A DNA stretch of 22,129 bases from Chara braunii (GCA_003427395.1 BFEA01000278.1:467633-489761); one strand, 5' to 3'; shown: positions 1 through 9,649, numbered from the stretch's first letter. The notes: generated by a model not told the origin, from the sequence alone. Made by a program: numbers and translations.

Positions 1-1210
1 AAAAAAAAAAAAAATCAACAATGATGAAAAAAAAAAGGAAAAAATAAATTAAAAGAATTATCTATAAAAAAAAAAGAACTCGAAGCGGTGTCGTAAAATG
101 GAACAACACAAACGACGGTACAAGAAAGACGGGACAAAAAAAAAGAACCCACTTTCCTGACACGGGTCAAATTCATTCAAACAATTCATTCGCTCATTCA
201 TCATTCACACTTGTTTCATGAACGAATCGAACGACCAAAAACATTAAAAAAAAAAAAAAAAAAAATGGAAAAAAAATCCCAATCCACAAAAAAACACTCA
301 ACCCTCCATCTGAAAAGGAAATGGGGTCGCCGCCCATCACAAGCCTGATGAACCGACCAATTGCCCAATGCTTGACCACTAGCACTACCGGTTCGTCTCT
401 TAGCTGCGACCGCACCCTTCTTGCCCCCCCCAAAAGCACAAAAACAACCCCCCCAAGCTCATTTCAAATCCACGATATTTTCGAAACAGGAAAGAAAACC
501 TTGCAAACCAAGGGTGGATTTCGACCGCCGAAGTTGAGTTTTCTCAACGTTGAGCTTTCTATCACAGGTGGCATGGTGGGACGGAGCTCTGCCGTTGATG
601 TATTGAGAATCTAAGGGTACCGAAATACAGGAGAATAACCTATTAGATTTGGTGGTTTTGTACATTTTTTCGTTGACATGAAATTCGTTTTATCGTGTGC
701 TTTGGCCCTTTCCGTTTGGGTCGAAAACCATTTTCCATTGAGAAAACTACCCTATAGAGGGTAGGGTACATTTTTCAACTTATTTGCCTTTCGTTTTTTT
801 TTTTTTTTTAAGACATCATTACACCCTGAAACGGAGGAGCTTTGACAACTTTGTTTGGCTCTCTCGCATTAAACTCTCTTCCTTCTTTGGGCAATGAACG
901 CATCTAGCCATCCGTGTTGTCCCTGTCCATTTTACGAATGGTGACCTCCTGTCCCCTCACCGCGAGAACTATCCCTTTTCCACAGAGACATTCACTCCGA
1001 CTGTGCCAGACGTGTTTCATTTCTCCGAGTTACTTAATAAAAAATAGAAAAAAATTTCGAAATGCCCATGAAGTTTGGGTTTATTTGCGGCGTGCCCCTC
1101 TAACGACTGACTTCCCTTGTCGCGCCCCTCTGATGACCAATGATGTTTCCAGAAAACCCCTGGCATAGTTTGGGCCTCAAACAAGTTTCATATGCCCCTA
1201 CCCGTACTGG
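1..1210. other. Left flank of the retrotransposon, no gene seen
   Basis: This stretch is rich in A and T homopolymers (for example about 20 A at 246-265 and a long T run near 790-808). I see no convincing coding region; the short open frames here cross homopolymers and have no recognisable protein character. A 6-bp inverted repeat, CTACCC/GGGTAG, sits at 747-764 around a 6-nt loop. The flank ends directly at the TGTCGCAC terminus of the LTR at 1211. The bases just left of it (ending ACTGG) would form the left half of the target-site duplication, but the other half lies beyond the right edge of the window and cannot be checked. Confidence 0.6.
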
Positions 1211-1397
1211 TGTCGCACTTTTTCCAGTCGAGCCTCTCAGGACGACCGGAAAGCGAACAGGCTGTCACGCAGGATTTTGTACGTGATTGCAATAAATAAA
1301 ATAAATTAAATAATGCAAATCCCTTCTTGTTGTGTGCGTTCGGCTTCGAGCGAGACCCTTCAATTATGGTCTTCGCCGGTCCCCGGTCTTAGGAATC

Positions 1398-1403
1398 TTT
1401 TAT
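1398..1403 (-). terminator. Candidate LTR poly(A) signal AATAAA
   Basis: AATAAA on the minus strand, about 190 nt before the LTR 3' end and conserved at 20125-20130 in the other LTR. In the 3' LTR this is where the element transcript would be polyadenylated. A short motif in AT-rich DNA, so only suggestive. Confidence 0.35.
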
Positions 1404-1702
1404 TTTGATTCGGAACAGCAGAGAATCATGCAATTAATAATCATAAAATTATGGGGTGTTTTGCAGGCATCAATTATTTCAATCTAATTTTGAGAACTTT
1501 GACAAAACATCCACTAAGGCAATCATCAAGCAAGAATAATGCAGAAAATAAGACTGACTGAATTGAGCAAAGACATAGGCAATTGAATGAGGAAAAAGTG
1601 AGAACTCATAATAATCTCAAAAAGTACATTTGAACAGGCATGGTCAGCACCTCTCAGGAGTCCTCACTCATCCCTCAGGTCAGTCTCTCTCAATCTCTCT
1701 TT

Positions 1703-2328
1703 TCACTGATCTTTTCTGATGCCGTGACTCACGCCCACATACAATCTGAGACTGAGGCTTCGTAATAAAAAGCCACCTGTAGCCAACAAGCTTTGAACAC
1801 AACCATCCGAGGCACATGACACAATAATCAACCATGGAGCAAAACTCCTACCACAGCCCGTCCACTGAAAAGACCCCTCGTCTGAGGTGAGGTACTCAGT
1901 GGGCTCAGTCAACGCCTCAATGTCAATCACCGCTGGAGAGATGTACCTCTTTGTCAATCCGATCACATCCAACCAACTCGTGCCATCTGTGAGAAAAAAA
2001 AGGACTGGAGGCCTAGCATCGGCCCAAAGCTACGAATCAACGTAATGCCACTCTCATCAAGCTCCCTCTCTCTCTGCTCGAGGTATTTAGTGGCTGAGAT
2101 CCAGACTGAGTCAAAAAGCTCATGAGTCTCCTTGCCCTTCTTGAGGTAAGGCCTCAGATCGTGGATAGTGCCATTAGCAAAACTGGTCTGGACTATGCAG
2201 ATTGAAAGATCTCCCTGCTTGAAACCAATGGCACTAACATACCGATAATGGAATGCCTCTTTGCATGAAATCCTGTTGAGGCTGGCAAGTACTGACTCAC
2301 TGATCGCAGTAGACTGAACCGTGCTCAT
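1703..2328 (-). pseudogene. L0 unit in the 3' LTR, frameshifted copy
   Basis: This is the left-LTR copy of the frame at 20574-21071. The first 121 codons (1963-2328) begin MSTVQ and keep the signature F-H-Y-R-Y-V followed by H-D-L-R-P-Y-L-K. The frame is then lost at a 16-bp deletion at 2016/2017 relative to the right LTR. The rest of the unit, starting with a DVIGL-like segment and an ISPAVIDIEAL segment, continues in another frame at 1703-1972. This copy keeps a longer C-terminal extension than the right LTR, where one extra base near 20617 closes the frame early. So each LTR copy is damaged at a different place. The function is unknown; the unit belongs to the same family as the leader units L1-L4. 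Confidence 0.6.
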
Positions 2329-2572
2329 GAGTACTCTGGCCCGTACAAACTGATCAGACGGTCTCGGAGAAACAGGTTACCAAACTGATTGCGGGAAGCC
2401 GCTTTGTTAAAAAGTGAATGCCGACAACTGAATGCTGAGGACTGAGTTCTGAATAATAATATTGAAGACTGGTCAGTGAAAAATTAATGCTGAAGAACTG
2501 GTTACTAAGAAATTACTGCTGGAAGCTGATTACCAGGAACTGAATACTGCCGTGGGACTGACGGCTATTGAG

Positions 2573-2579
2573 ATTTATA
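2573..2579 (-). promoter_or_regulatory. TATA-like box of the 3' LTR
   Basis: TATAAAT on the minus strand, conserved with 21316-21322. It lies between the U3 ORF (3153-3410) and the L0 unit. In the 3' LTR it could drive read-out into the left flank. Confidence 0.3.
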
Positions 2580-2996
2580 GACCAAACGCTGATTACATGT
2601 TGATCCGTTTGCTGAACTGTTTACTGAATTGCTTGTTGGGCTTGCTGGTATGGTTTCCGGTCTGATTATTCTTCTGGCTACTTGCAGATCTGATATCGAG
2701 CGACTCTCTGATTAGTTACTAGTCGAGTGTGAACGACAAATAGCTCACTGATCTGAAAGAGGCACTGGACGGTTGTTGATTATGAAAACAAGCAAAATGC
2801 TGATCCGAAAGTTTAGAAGCAATTGGCTAGGAAACTGACGTTGCTGCCTCAAAAACTGGTTGCTTATTGCTCCAGGGGACCGACTGTTTACTACTCCAGA
2901 AAACAGATTACTTGTTGACAAACGGTTGTCACCGTAGGGATTGGTTGTTCGCTGATTAAACCTAGACTGAGCGGTGACTGAGTCCACGATTAAACG

Positions 2997-3175
2997 TTAC
3001 TTTGAGCACCGTTCAAAGTACTCGTTTTGAGTGTTATTCCAAGTACTGCCTCGAGAATCGCTCTGAGTACAGTCCTAGGTGCAGTTGAGAGTACAGTCTC
3101 GGGTACTGCCCCAAGTACTGCCCTGAGAACGACTTTGAATGCCACTTAGAGCTCAGTTCTGGGTACTGAATACCG
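2997..3175. repeat. Degenerate short tandem repeat in LTR U3
   Basis: About a dozen imperfect repeats of a roughly 11-15 bp unit built around GAGTACTGCC/AAGTACTGCC. The same array is at about 21743-21910 in the other LTR. A related but looser CTGAATACTGA-type array covers about 2395-2560 (right copy about 21120-21300). I cannot assign a role; arrays in U3 may be enhancer-like. Confidence 0.6.
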
Positions 3176-3410
3176 TTTTTGATACCCACGGAATGTCATC
3201 CGATACACTGGACACGATCTGATACACTGAGTCGTGAGTCCTCGTGTCTTCATACCACAGTAAAAACTGCAAATAGTGATTGTTAAGATTCTGGTAGAGC
3301 TCAGGAAATGGTAGCTTGAGTACTACTAGCTCGAACGAATTTTTGCTCTGGCCTGTTCCACCTTTTCCAGCGAAGAACCGATACTGTGCATTTTGCCATT
3401 GAGTCCACAT
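3153..3410 (-). CDS. LTR U3 ORF, unrecognised small protein (left copy)
   Basis: An 85-codon frame beginning MWTQWQNAQYRFF, with an in-frame stop upstream of the ATG. The right LTR keeps the same frame open from the window edge (22129) to a stop at 21896 with only substitutions, for example N to S, H to D and I to T. The pattern A-Q-Y-R-F-F, then G-x-x-Q, then L-V-V-L-K-L-x-F resembles the start of the L0/L1 units (F-x-Y-R-Y, G-x-x-Q, I-x-I-V-x-x-x-F), so it may be a further divergent member. It lies upstream of the LTR TATA-like box, so in the 5' LTR it would not be on the main transcript. No known family is recognised, and conservation between LTRs partly reflects their shared origin. Confidence 0.4.
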   Translation of the reverse strand: MWTQWQNAQYRFFAGKGGTGQSKNSFELVVLKLPFPELYQNLNNHYLQFLLWYEDTRTHDSVYQIVSSVSDDIPWVSKTVFSTQN

Positions 3411-4973
3411 AAATAGATCACGTACTCTACGTACACTTCACCTTTCACCATCTGAACTGCATGCTCACACTGAACTTTTCTATGTAGTTTCATGTGTTTG
3501 TATGCTTCTTATTCTCATCCCTCACTCTTTTCCCTGATTAATGTGCTCTTTACTACTAAGATCTCATCGTCCTTCATGTCCCCCATTTCCTACACTCAGA
3601 GCACTCAGTAGTATGTCCTGACCATCACCTTCAAGCATGAGGTAGTCAGGATGCCAACTGGACGATGTTTGATATCTGTCTAGTTACTATTTACTCACTG
3701 TTTGAACAGTTGTCTCTGATTGTTGCTTCCTGTGTTGTTTCGAAGTGTAGTTCCCGGAAAACTATGTCTGAATGCTGAGTCTTAGTACTGCTATCAATCT
3801 AGTCTTCGACTATCTGAGCTAAGTACCGGAGGTCTGAGTTTGTGTCCAATAATCCGAGCCCAAGTTCTGCTGTCCGAGTCCGAGTTCGGTAACCTGAGTC
3901 AGAGTTTTGTTGNCTAAATGCCTTGTTCGACTGTTGTCTGAACGTTTTCTTTTTATTGTTCAACCTTTGGTCTTGCTTGCTCGACCGTTTTTAACCAAGA
4001 TGTCAGGGCAAATAGGATGGTATCAATCGAGACTTAACGATAACATTCCGTTAGTTTTCACGGTCTGTGACAACAGAACGTGTTCAGAGAATTTGATTCG
4101 TTTTCATGATCGGATATGCTTGTGCCTGAGCTGGTCTGGTTCGGTCAATTTCAGATTTGCTTAATTCTGGTTTGAGTGGTCTGGGTCCGGTATGTCCAAA
4201 TAATGTTCGGATTTACCCAGGTTGGTTTGCCATAATTCGGGTTGAATCCGCATAGTTAAACCCACAAAACTGAGCCCAAATCTGTTTTAACAAGCTCACC
4301 TTACAGAACAGCCTCTCTGAGCCGGATAAGCTTGTACTCAGTTCGTCTATCAGTCGCATGCGACACAACAAGAAACAGGCTACTGACTTATGGTGCGAAA
4401 CTAGCTCACACATTATCCACAGCGGTGCAGAACAATCGATTAGGAATTATGTTGCTCCCCTCCTTCCTATTCTGCATTTATGTGTTTTCTAAATACCCCT
4501 TTCCCTCTTCAGATTAGCCAGTAAAAAGGGCACAACGAGCATATGTAGCCCCTTAGATTTGTCACAGAATAATGTCATCTCTCAAATAGCTTGAATGAGT
4601 TTTCCTATTACCCGTAACAGTGGGTAAGTCGATCGATCATACTCAAAGATCGCTTCCCAGTTTTTTTTTTTCCCTTTAATCACCATCTAGCAGGTATTTT
4701 GCCAGAAGATAGACAATCATCCGTAATGCGGATAACCTTTTCCCCATCAGACAAATTGACGATGAGGCTATGAAGACTGAAGTGAAGCACACTTAAACAA
4801 AATCCATCTTCAAAACTAGTTCCACACAGTACACGCATGGATAAAATTTCGGTCTTCTTTTAACCGGCACCCTTAGACGATTAAAATCCTGATCTAAAGA
4901 GCACCGCTTTCACTTACAAGCATCCCATAAAAGCAGAGTTATCATTTGAAGCAAGCTCAATTTTATATCTGGC
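3390..4973. other. Uncharacterised stretch spanning the unproven end of the 3' LTR
   Basis: Composition continues that of the LTR (degenerate CTGAGT/CCGAGT repeats to about 3910, then AT-richer sequence), so the LTR probably extends into it. No frame looks convincingly coding. An ambiguous base (n) is at 3913. A 6-bp inverted repeat TTACCC/GGGTAA with an 8-nt loop lies near 4606-4626. Long pyrimidine runs occur at 4455-4468, 4496-4510 and 4661-4677; only the last has a CA in the right place to its left to be a polypurine tract next to an LTR end. Confidence 0.5.
4661..4677 (-). other. Candidate polypurine tract next to the 3' LTR
   Basis: On the minus strand this reads AAAGGG followed by eleven A, then one C, then TGGGAAGCG. 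A polypurine tract followed within one base by TG is what is expected at the 5' edge of a 3' LTR. If correct, the LTR is 1211-4659, about 3.45 kb. It cannot be verified because the matching 5' LTR edge lies beyond the window. Confidence 0.3.
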
Positions 4974-5504
4974 ATGCACTTTCCCACACTATTGGGACAC
5001 ATGCGAGATGACTTCCGACTGATGAGAAATCATAAAACCGTGAGCATCCCGATTCATTGTCCCATGACTTCCCACCCAACAGCCAGCCATACCAGCGTGG
5101 ATTATTGGGTTCAGTACCCAGACCAGACTCCGCCTTGTCTCACGCGCGTTGATAGTGATTGGCATGACTGCTCATATGCCCCTCACTATCACGACGAGTG
5201 CATCAAGGTCATAAAAGGTTTTTTTAATGAGATCACTCAGACTGCAGCCTCCACTTTGTGCCCTTGCATGCCGGTTCTCCTACAACTTGACAATGAGGAT
5301 AAAGAACGAGGCAAGTGGTCTCAAACTCAATTGTCTAGCCACACTAGCCATCGCTCCCTATTATCCCCGATAACCCGTATTCTTCCCCGAAGTTCTCCAA
5401 GACTACAGTGGCTCAGATCTCACGTGCAAGATGAGAGACGAAAGGTAAGCTCACTCCTACAGTCTTTGAGTCAAGAACGACAAGTCATCAAGAATTGCTC
5501 ATAG
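4974..5504 (+). CDS. Open frame, 176 codons, unknown; doubtful
   Basis: The longest plus-strand open frame in the post-integrase region, from an ATG at 4974 to a TAG at 5502. The product is rich in His, Ser, Thr and Pro in its first half and in Ser, Arg and Gln in its second half, with clusters such as DYWVQYPD and DWHDCSY. I see no membrane segment, signal peptide, zinc-finger spacing or known motif. It runs antisense to the retrotransposon. A frame this long could arise by chance in 22 kb of mixed composition, so I keep it at low confidence. Confidence 0.22.
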   Translation: MHFPTLLGHMRDDFRLMRNHKTVSIPIHCPMTSHPTASHTSVDYWVQYPDQTPPCLTRVDSDWHDCSYAPHYHDECIKVIKGFFNEITQTAASTLCPCMPVLLQLDNEDKERGKWSQTQLSSHTSHRSLLSPITRILPRSSPRLQWLRSHVQDERRKVSSLLQSLSQERQVIKNCS

Positions 5505-6638
5505 GCAACAGGGAACAGGCTAAACGAAGGGGACGTATTCAAGGAGGAACGATTGGCATCAACAGGGTTACGCTATTCATCAGACTGCGCTAGTGTCACA
5601 TGCCGTGGCTCTGACCACTTGCCAGCGCTCGCTTAACAGTTCATTTCACTGGAGTGTCACAAAACGAGGTCAGCTTAGGACATTGGAGTCAGACAAGCCT
5701 CTGTCGACGGTCACACACTTAGCTGAACTTCTCGAACCCTCATATTGACTTGCTCGTGGAAGCTGCGTTGATGACCCTGGCCTTTTCGCCACGTCTTTGT
5801 CCATGATGTCAACAAGTAATTGAGGGAGTCTCGTCCCTCTTCCTTGCTTGATCTCCCCCTCTCTCTGCCGTGTTCAGTTTGTTCCCTCTTCGCGCTCACG
5901 ATGACTGGCGACCTATCGATATCAGGCCCCGCCTGGGCCGCGAGGTAAACCCGGAGAGAGACTCACCCTCTGGCCGCTCGGCATGATCACACACTATCTC
6001 TCCTAATCTCTCGCCACAACATGAAGACTCGCTGTGTCTCAGCGAACATAAGACGCAGTGAGCGGCCCTTGGGCAGTTGTTGACATCAACTGTGTCCAAC
6101 AAGATCGCGCATCCCACTCACTCACGCAGTCTCCCCTTTCCAGTTGACCTTCCTCTCACTCCCTGAGTTGCCGTGTGTCGCGCATACGTTTCCAGGTGGA
6201 ACACAGGTGTATCAAGTCGACCACTCCCAGCCACACTCGAAAAACACTCCCAGACGTGCCACGAGTTGGCTCCTCGATCACCTCTCCTCGACCTTGTTGT
6301 CTATCTCTGCCCCTCTCGCTAACTTCACACATTTTCAACTGTGTTNTGCGCACGCATGTAACCGCCTCGTACCTTATACCCCGCTTCTCAGAATGGCCAT
6401 GCGTTGACCTCTGGCGCTGCCGCCTCACACACCAGGCCTTGCTATGTGCAGTCCACGCCCGCACATAACCATCTATCGACTCAATCGTCGTGCTAGCCTT
6501 CTCTGACTCACTGCATATCCTCTCCCTGCGGCTTGTCACTCACTGCATTTCAGTTGACGTTAACACCCTAGCACACACTATCAATCTCCTCCTCTCTCTC
6601 TGTTGACCTTTTTTTCCACACGTCTCTCTGCGCACGTC
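5505..6638. other. GC- and CT-rich stretch without a supported gene
   Basis: Pyrimidine-rich on the plus strand, with GTTGAC recurring near 6068, 6142, 6403, 6552 and 6602 and repeated CTCACTCAC-type runs. Open frames on both strands overlap one another and one spans an ambiguous base at 6346, so I do not call any of them. I see no function for the stretch. Confidence 0.5.
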
Positions 6639-7175
6639 TCACACACGTTTCTTCCCTTTGCTCTGGTTCTCTCCCGCCCCGCGGCCTCCGGTCCCACGGC
6701 CTCTGGGAGTCGGCTGTCGTGAGCAAGCCTCAAGTCCCTTTTCCACCGGCTCCGCGGCCCGGTGGTGCTTTTGGATCTCCTCGGGTCTGTTCCAGAACCT
6801 GAGATTCGTCTCAGAGTCATCCTCGCTCATTTCACTCTCCCCGTCTGAGTCTCTCTCGTTGTGCTGCTCCTCCCTTGTCTCGGTCCCAGTTGATGATTCG
6901 GTCTCGTGATAGATGACCATCACTCTCAAGCCCACAGTCACCCCGTCTCGTCTGCACCTCCGCTCTGCCCTGTCGCACGCTTCAGAAATGGCACCCTGCA
7001 GCCTCTGGTCACCTCGCATCTCCTCCTCTCTCCCCCCTTCAATACAGACCTTCAGTCGAACTACTTCTCCCCCATCATAGTTCAGGGCCGTCGTAATCAG
7101 GGGGCCTTCGCCTGACACTGGATCCCAGCGCACTGTATGCCGCCAACACCCCGGCCTATAGCCGTGTAGCGTCAT
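6639..7175 (-). CDS. Open frame, 178 codons, unrecognised charged protein
   Basis: ATG at 7173-7175, stop at 6639-6641. The N-terminal half has a compact globular look, with Y-D-G-G-E and L-K-V-C-I-E-G-G segments followed by an R/E-rich helix-like stretch (residues about 60-95). Then come an acidic patch (DSDGESEMSEDDSE) and a basic, glycine-rich tail (GRGTGGRG, ending GKKRV) that could bind nucleic acid. The order F/Y, DG, R-x-x-V/Y, G-G, Arg/Glu-rich helix loosely follows that of the leader units L0-L2, so it may be a distant relative. It is in sense orientation with the retrotransposon, downstream of integrase. GC-rich DNA makes chance open frames likelier. Confidence 0.35.
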   Translation of the reverse strand: MTLHGYRPGCWRHTVRWDPVSGEGPLITTALNYDGGEVVRLKVCIEGGREEEMRGDQRLQGAISEACDRAERRCRRDGVTVGLRVMVIYHETESSTGTETREEQHNERDSDGESEMSEDDSETNLRFWNRPEEIQKHHRAAEPVEKGLEACSRQPTPRGRGTGGRGAGENQSKGKKRV

Positions 7176-8809
7176 TGCTACTCAGGATAGCCTGCCCCGC
7201 TCGATAGGTAGCATAACACTAGACCCAACACTCGTGCCCATAGACTATCCATCGCTTTCTCAGGCCAGCAGCATCAACACTGTCAAGAACTCGTTTGCCT
7301 CACCTCTTTATAGGCTCACCCCTCGCTATGACCCCCGCGCTCTAAAAGAAGAGTTCTGCTCTGGCCTTCTTTTTAATAGTCTTAATATTCCAAAATATAA
7401 AGCAAAATAAAAACTGAATAATTCGAAACCGAAAACTCAACGGTCAAGGTATGGTTCGAAATCGCTATGCTGCCGTCAAGCCACTAATTATCACGATGTG
7501 ACCACGGCCCAATCTCTGAAGTCCCATAACGGAACGCTGACAAGCATTTTTTTTTTTGTTAAGACGTACGTGTTGGCCTATACCCGACGGGTACCCGTGT
7601 CCGATGGCAAGGAGGGGGTTTATGACCCTCTGTAGGGGGTGATATTCCTCCTACCAATGCGGCCGCGGGTCGCCCTCCTTTTGGGGCCTTACCACACTAC
7701 GCTATACCAAAGCTAGCCCACAAACAGTATACATGGGGTCGGCCTACTTACGCTGTGAGTCGCCGAGTTCGAAATACGAACCGTTGGCTTCCCGCGAAAG
7801 GACAAGCCAACAACCAGAATTCAAAATTAGAGAATTAAATAATAATATTAATCAGAATAAAATAATGATAATGACCACAAAAAAAAAGAAAGAAAAAGGA
7901 AAAGACCGCGTCCCAAGAATCTCTTTGTGCATCAGCCCTATCTGAACTGCACCCTGAGCTCACACACGAGTCTGAGATTCCATTTTCCTTCTTTTCCTAT
8001 TTCTTTTTTTTTTTTTTTTTTTTTTTCGTTCTCACTGTATCTGCCTCTTAACCTGGCCATCGGGATCCGCAAGGTTCGGACAAGCAGGCCTGATACAGAT
8101 GATATAAAAAGGATCAATAAACTCAGGCTGTAAGATTGCAGCTACGGTCCGAAACCCGAATCGGCTCCCCTTTTTCCTACGAAGTGACGGGCTGACAGAC
8201 GGAAAGCCGAAAATAGGGAATTTTAGGGGTAATAATAATAATAATGATTATGATGACGACAATCCAGAATCGGAAAGGAAACTATAGCATCACAGCAACC
8301 CGAGGTCACCAGACTTCCACACGCCAGGGAAAACGAGTTCTAAACTTGACGTTTTACTCTTTTGTCTCTCTTTCCCTTCCCCGACAGCGACTTTTACCCC
8401 TTGCATTTAACCCATAACTTGGCAACAGAGCAGTCGGCGCATAGCAGAAAAGACTGCGCCAACCCTTTTGCCTTTGCGTCCCAGGGCAGACCCAGCGGCT
8501 ACCACGGTTACAGGCCGGTTGTGCTCTGCTGTGCAGAGAGGCGCCGAGATTGCGTGGACCAAAGGAAGGTCATGTGGCGCACCCTTTTGTTGAGGGCAAC
8601 TTCTCGGGAACCGGTCCGTGCCGAGGTACAACCTGGATACTAGAAACAGCAGAGGTCCAAGACACTTCCACAGGTCGGAGCATCAGAGCGAGGACTGATA
8701 CCAAGCAAGGATTTGGTATACAGAGGAGGGCCGGGATACCGCGCCCTCCGACATAATGCCAAACCCCCACCCAGCGTCCCCGTTGGGTCAGAACATAATG
8801 TACTTCCAG
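7176..8809. other. No supported gene; palindromes, homopolymers and promoter-proximal hairpins
   Basis: Contains an A+T-rich part (7370-7440, 7820-7900), a 23-nt T run at 8004-8026 and a short TAA microsatellite at about 8230-8245. Perfect palindromes lie at 7564-7571 (ACGTACGT), 7587-7598 (ACGGGTACCCGT) and 7659-7666 (GCGGCCGC). Two longer inverted repeats at 8698-8719 and 8725-8749 precede the TATA box at 8810. Open frames at 8362-8912 overlap on both strands and show no protein character, so they are not called. Confidence 0.5.
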
Positions 8810-8816
8810 TATAAAA
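8810..8816 (+). promoter_or_regulatory. TATA box of a plus-strand transcription unit
   Basis: TATAAAA followed by a long pyrimidine-rich leader, a 19-bp-period repeat, an ATG at 9179 and a downstream AATAAA. The order is that of a fungal RNA polymerase II gene. Its orientation is opposite to the surrounding retrotransposon. Confidence 0.5.
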
Positions 8817-8893
8817 CCAGTACAAGCAAGTAGCACATTCATTCATTCCCTTTTGCGGCTTGCCGTGAAATCTACACTGCGGTTCTGCGCAGT

Positions 8894-8969
8894 TAGCGCT
8901 CACTCTCTCCATCGGCGCTCACTTCTTCCCCTAGCGCGCGTTTCCTCTCTTAGCGCTGATTTTTCTTTC
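8894..8969 (+). repeat. 19-bp-period tandem repeat in the leader
   Basis: Four units start at 8894, 8913, 8932 and 8951, exactly 19 bp apart. Each begins with (T/C)(A/G)GCGC(T/G) and continues with a pyrimidine-rich tail (CACTCTCTCC-like). Sequence after 8969 keeps the CT-rich character but loses the GCGC core. The array lies 78-153 bp downstream of the TATA box, in the presumed 5' leader. Confidence 0.65.
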
Positions 8970-9178
8970 TCAGCTTGTCCTCTCTTTGCGTTACCCATCC
9001 CTCTCAGCACTAAGCTTCTCGTAGCATGCTGTAGTCCTTCCCGTGGTTATTTTCTACTTCCGTCTTTCCGGATCCATCTCTTCACTACAATCTTTGCTCG
9101 CACAGCTTTCTCAGTTGTGGCCTTTGGCGCTAAATTTCGTCCTTTATCTTCTCTTTTAACAGCCATCTCACGCGCATC

Positions 9179-9649
9179 ATGCCTGAGGCACGCCGAGGAC
9201 AAGGTTGAGGTAGGGGAGGAAGAGGAGGGAAAGCAAAGGAAGAGCCGTCAGCCAGGGCAAGGCGGGACTATAGCTCAGAGGAGGAGGAAGATGAGGAGCC
9301 GCGAGGCTATGGCCGTTTAAGGCCACATCCCCGCTACCAATTAGGAGGGTGGTACGAGAGAACTCCATCTCCTGACAGGATGAAGTTCCTTCGTAAGAAG
9401 TTCGACGCTCGTTATGGTACCCCCAGCGCTTCTTCACCTCCTTACATCCCTAGGGCTCCTTCCACTCCTGCAGTAAGCAAAGCCATAGTGCCGGTTCCGC
9501 CCCCCTCTGTCCCATGTGTTGTCTCATCACCCCATCATCCCAGTCACTGTGTTCTCTTCAACATCTTTTTCCTTCTCTTTCTTTTCCAGCTCAAGCTCAT
9601 GGCTATCTTTTATGTCTTATATAAGCGTGATTTCTTCTTAGTTTTCTGA
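9179..9649 (+). pseudogene. RG-rich/acidic protein frame, possibly spliced, antisense to the retrotransposon
   Basis: From the ATG at 9179 the frame runs to a TGA at 9647, interrupted by one TGA at 9206-9208. The product would have an RG/RGG-rich start (GRGGRGGK), an acidic run (SSEEEEDEEP), a basic segment around MKFLRKKFDARYG and a Pro/Ser-rich part. These are features of RNA-binding or Gag-like N-termini. A likely intron spans 9473-9589 (GTAAGC at the 5' side, a long pyrimidine tract and CAG at the 3' side, 117 nt), which would join the Pro-rich part to a short hydrophobic C-terminus at 9590-9649. A TATA box lies 363 bp upstream and AATAAA 127 bp downstream. I recognise no family. It could be a host gene fragment, an antisense accessory gene of the element, or the first exon of another element. 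Confidence 0.45.

Larger units (their letters stand above)
1211..3389 (-). repeat. 3' LTR (left copy), proven part
   Basis: Direct repeat of the sequence from 19937 to the window end. The terminus reads TGTCGCAC on the plus strand, that is, the LTR ends GTGCGACA in element orientation. Similarity can be followed continuously to 3389, where the right copy is cut off by the window edge, so the true 5' boundary of this LTR is further right and unknown. The best boundary I can propose is 4659. Compared with the right copy it has a 16-bp deletion at 2016/2017, removing a segment present at 20744-20759, and other small indels. It contains a broken copy of the L0 reading frame (1703-2328) and an open U3 frame (3153-3410). 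Confidence 0.95.

Noticed and set aside
194-614. Overlapping short open frames on both strands in the left flank
   Set aside because: They cross poly-A/poly-T and CCCCCC runs and have no protein-like composition.
747-764. CTACCC...GGGTAG as a telomere-like or origin-like element
   Set aside because: A single 6-bp inverted repeat with no array; no support.
4455-4510. Pure pyrimidine runs as alternative polypurine tracts
   Set aside because: No TG at the expected place beside them on the minus strand.
5440-5465. GTAAGC...CTACAG as an intron in the 4974-5504 frame
   Set aside because: The interval is only 18 nt, too short to be spliced.
6144-6539. Open frames on both strands across an ambiguous base
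   Set aside because: Three mutually overlapping frames in CT-rich DNA, one containing an undefined residue at 6346; no motif supports any of them.
8362-8912. Several overlapping frames of 68-93 codons on both strands
   Set aside because: High GC content explains open frames on both strands; the stretch fits better as promoter sequence upstream of 8810.
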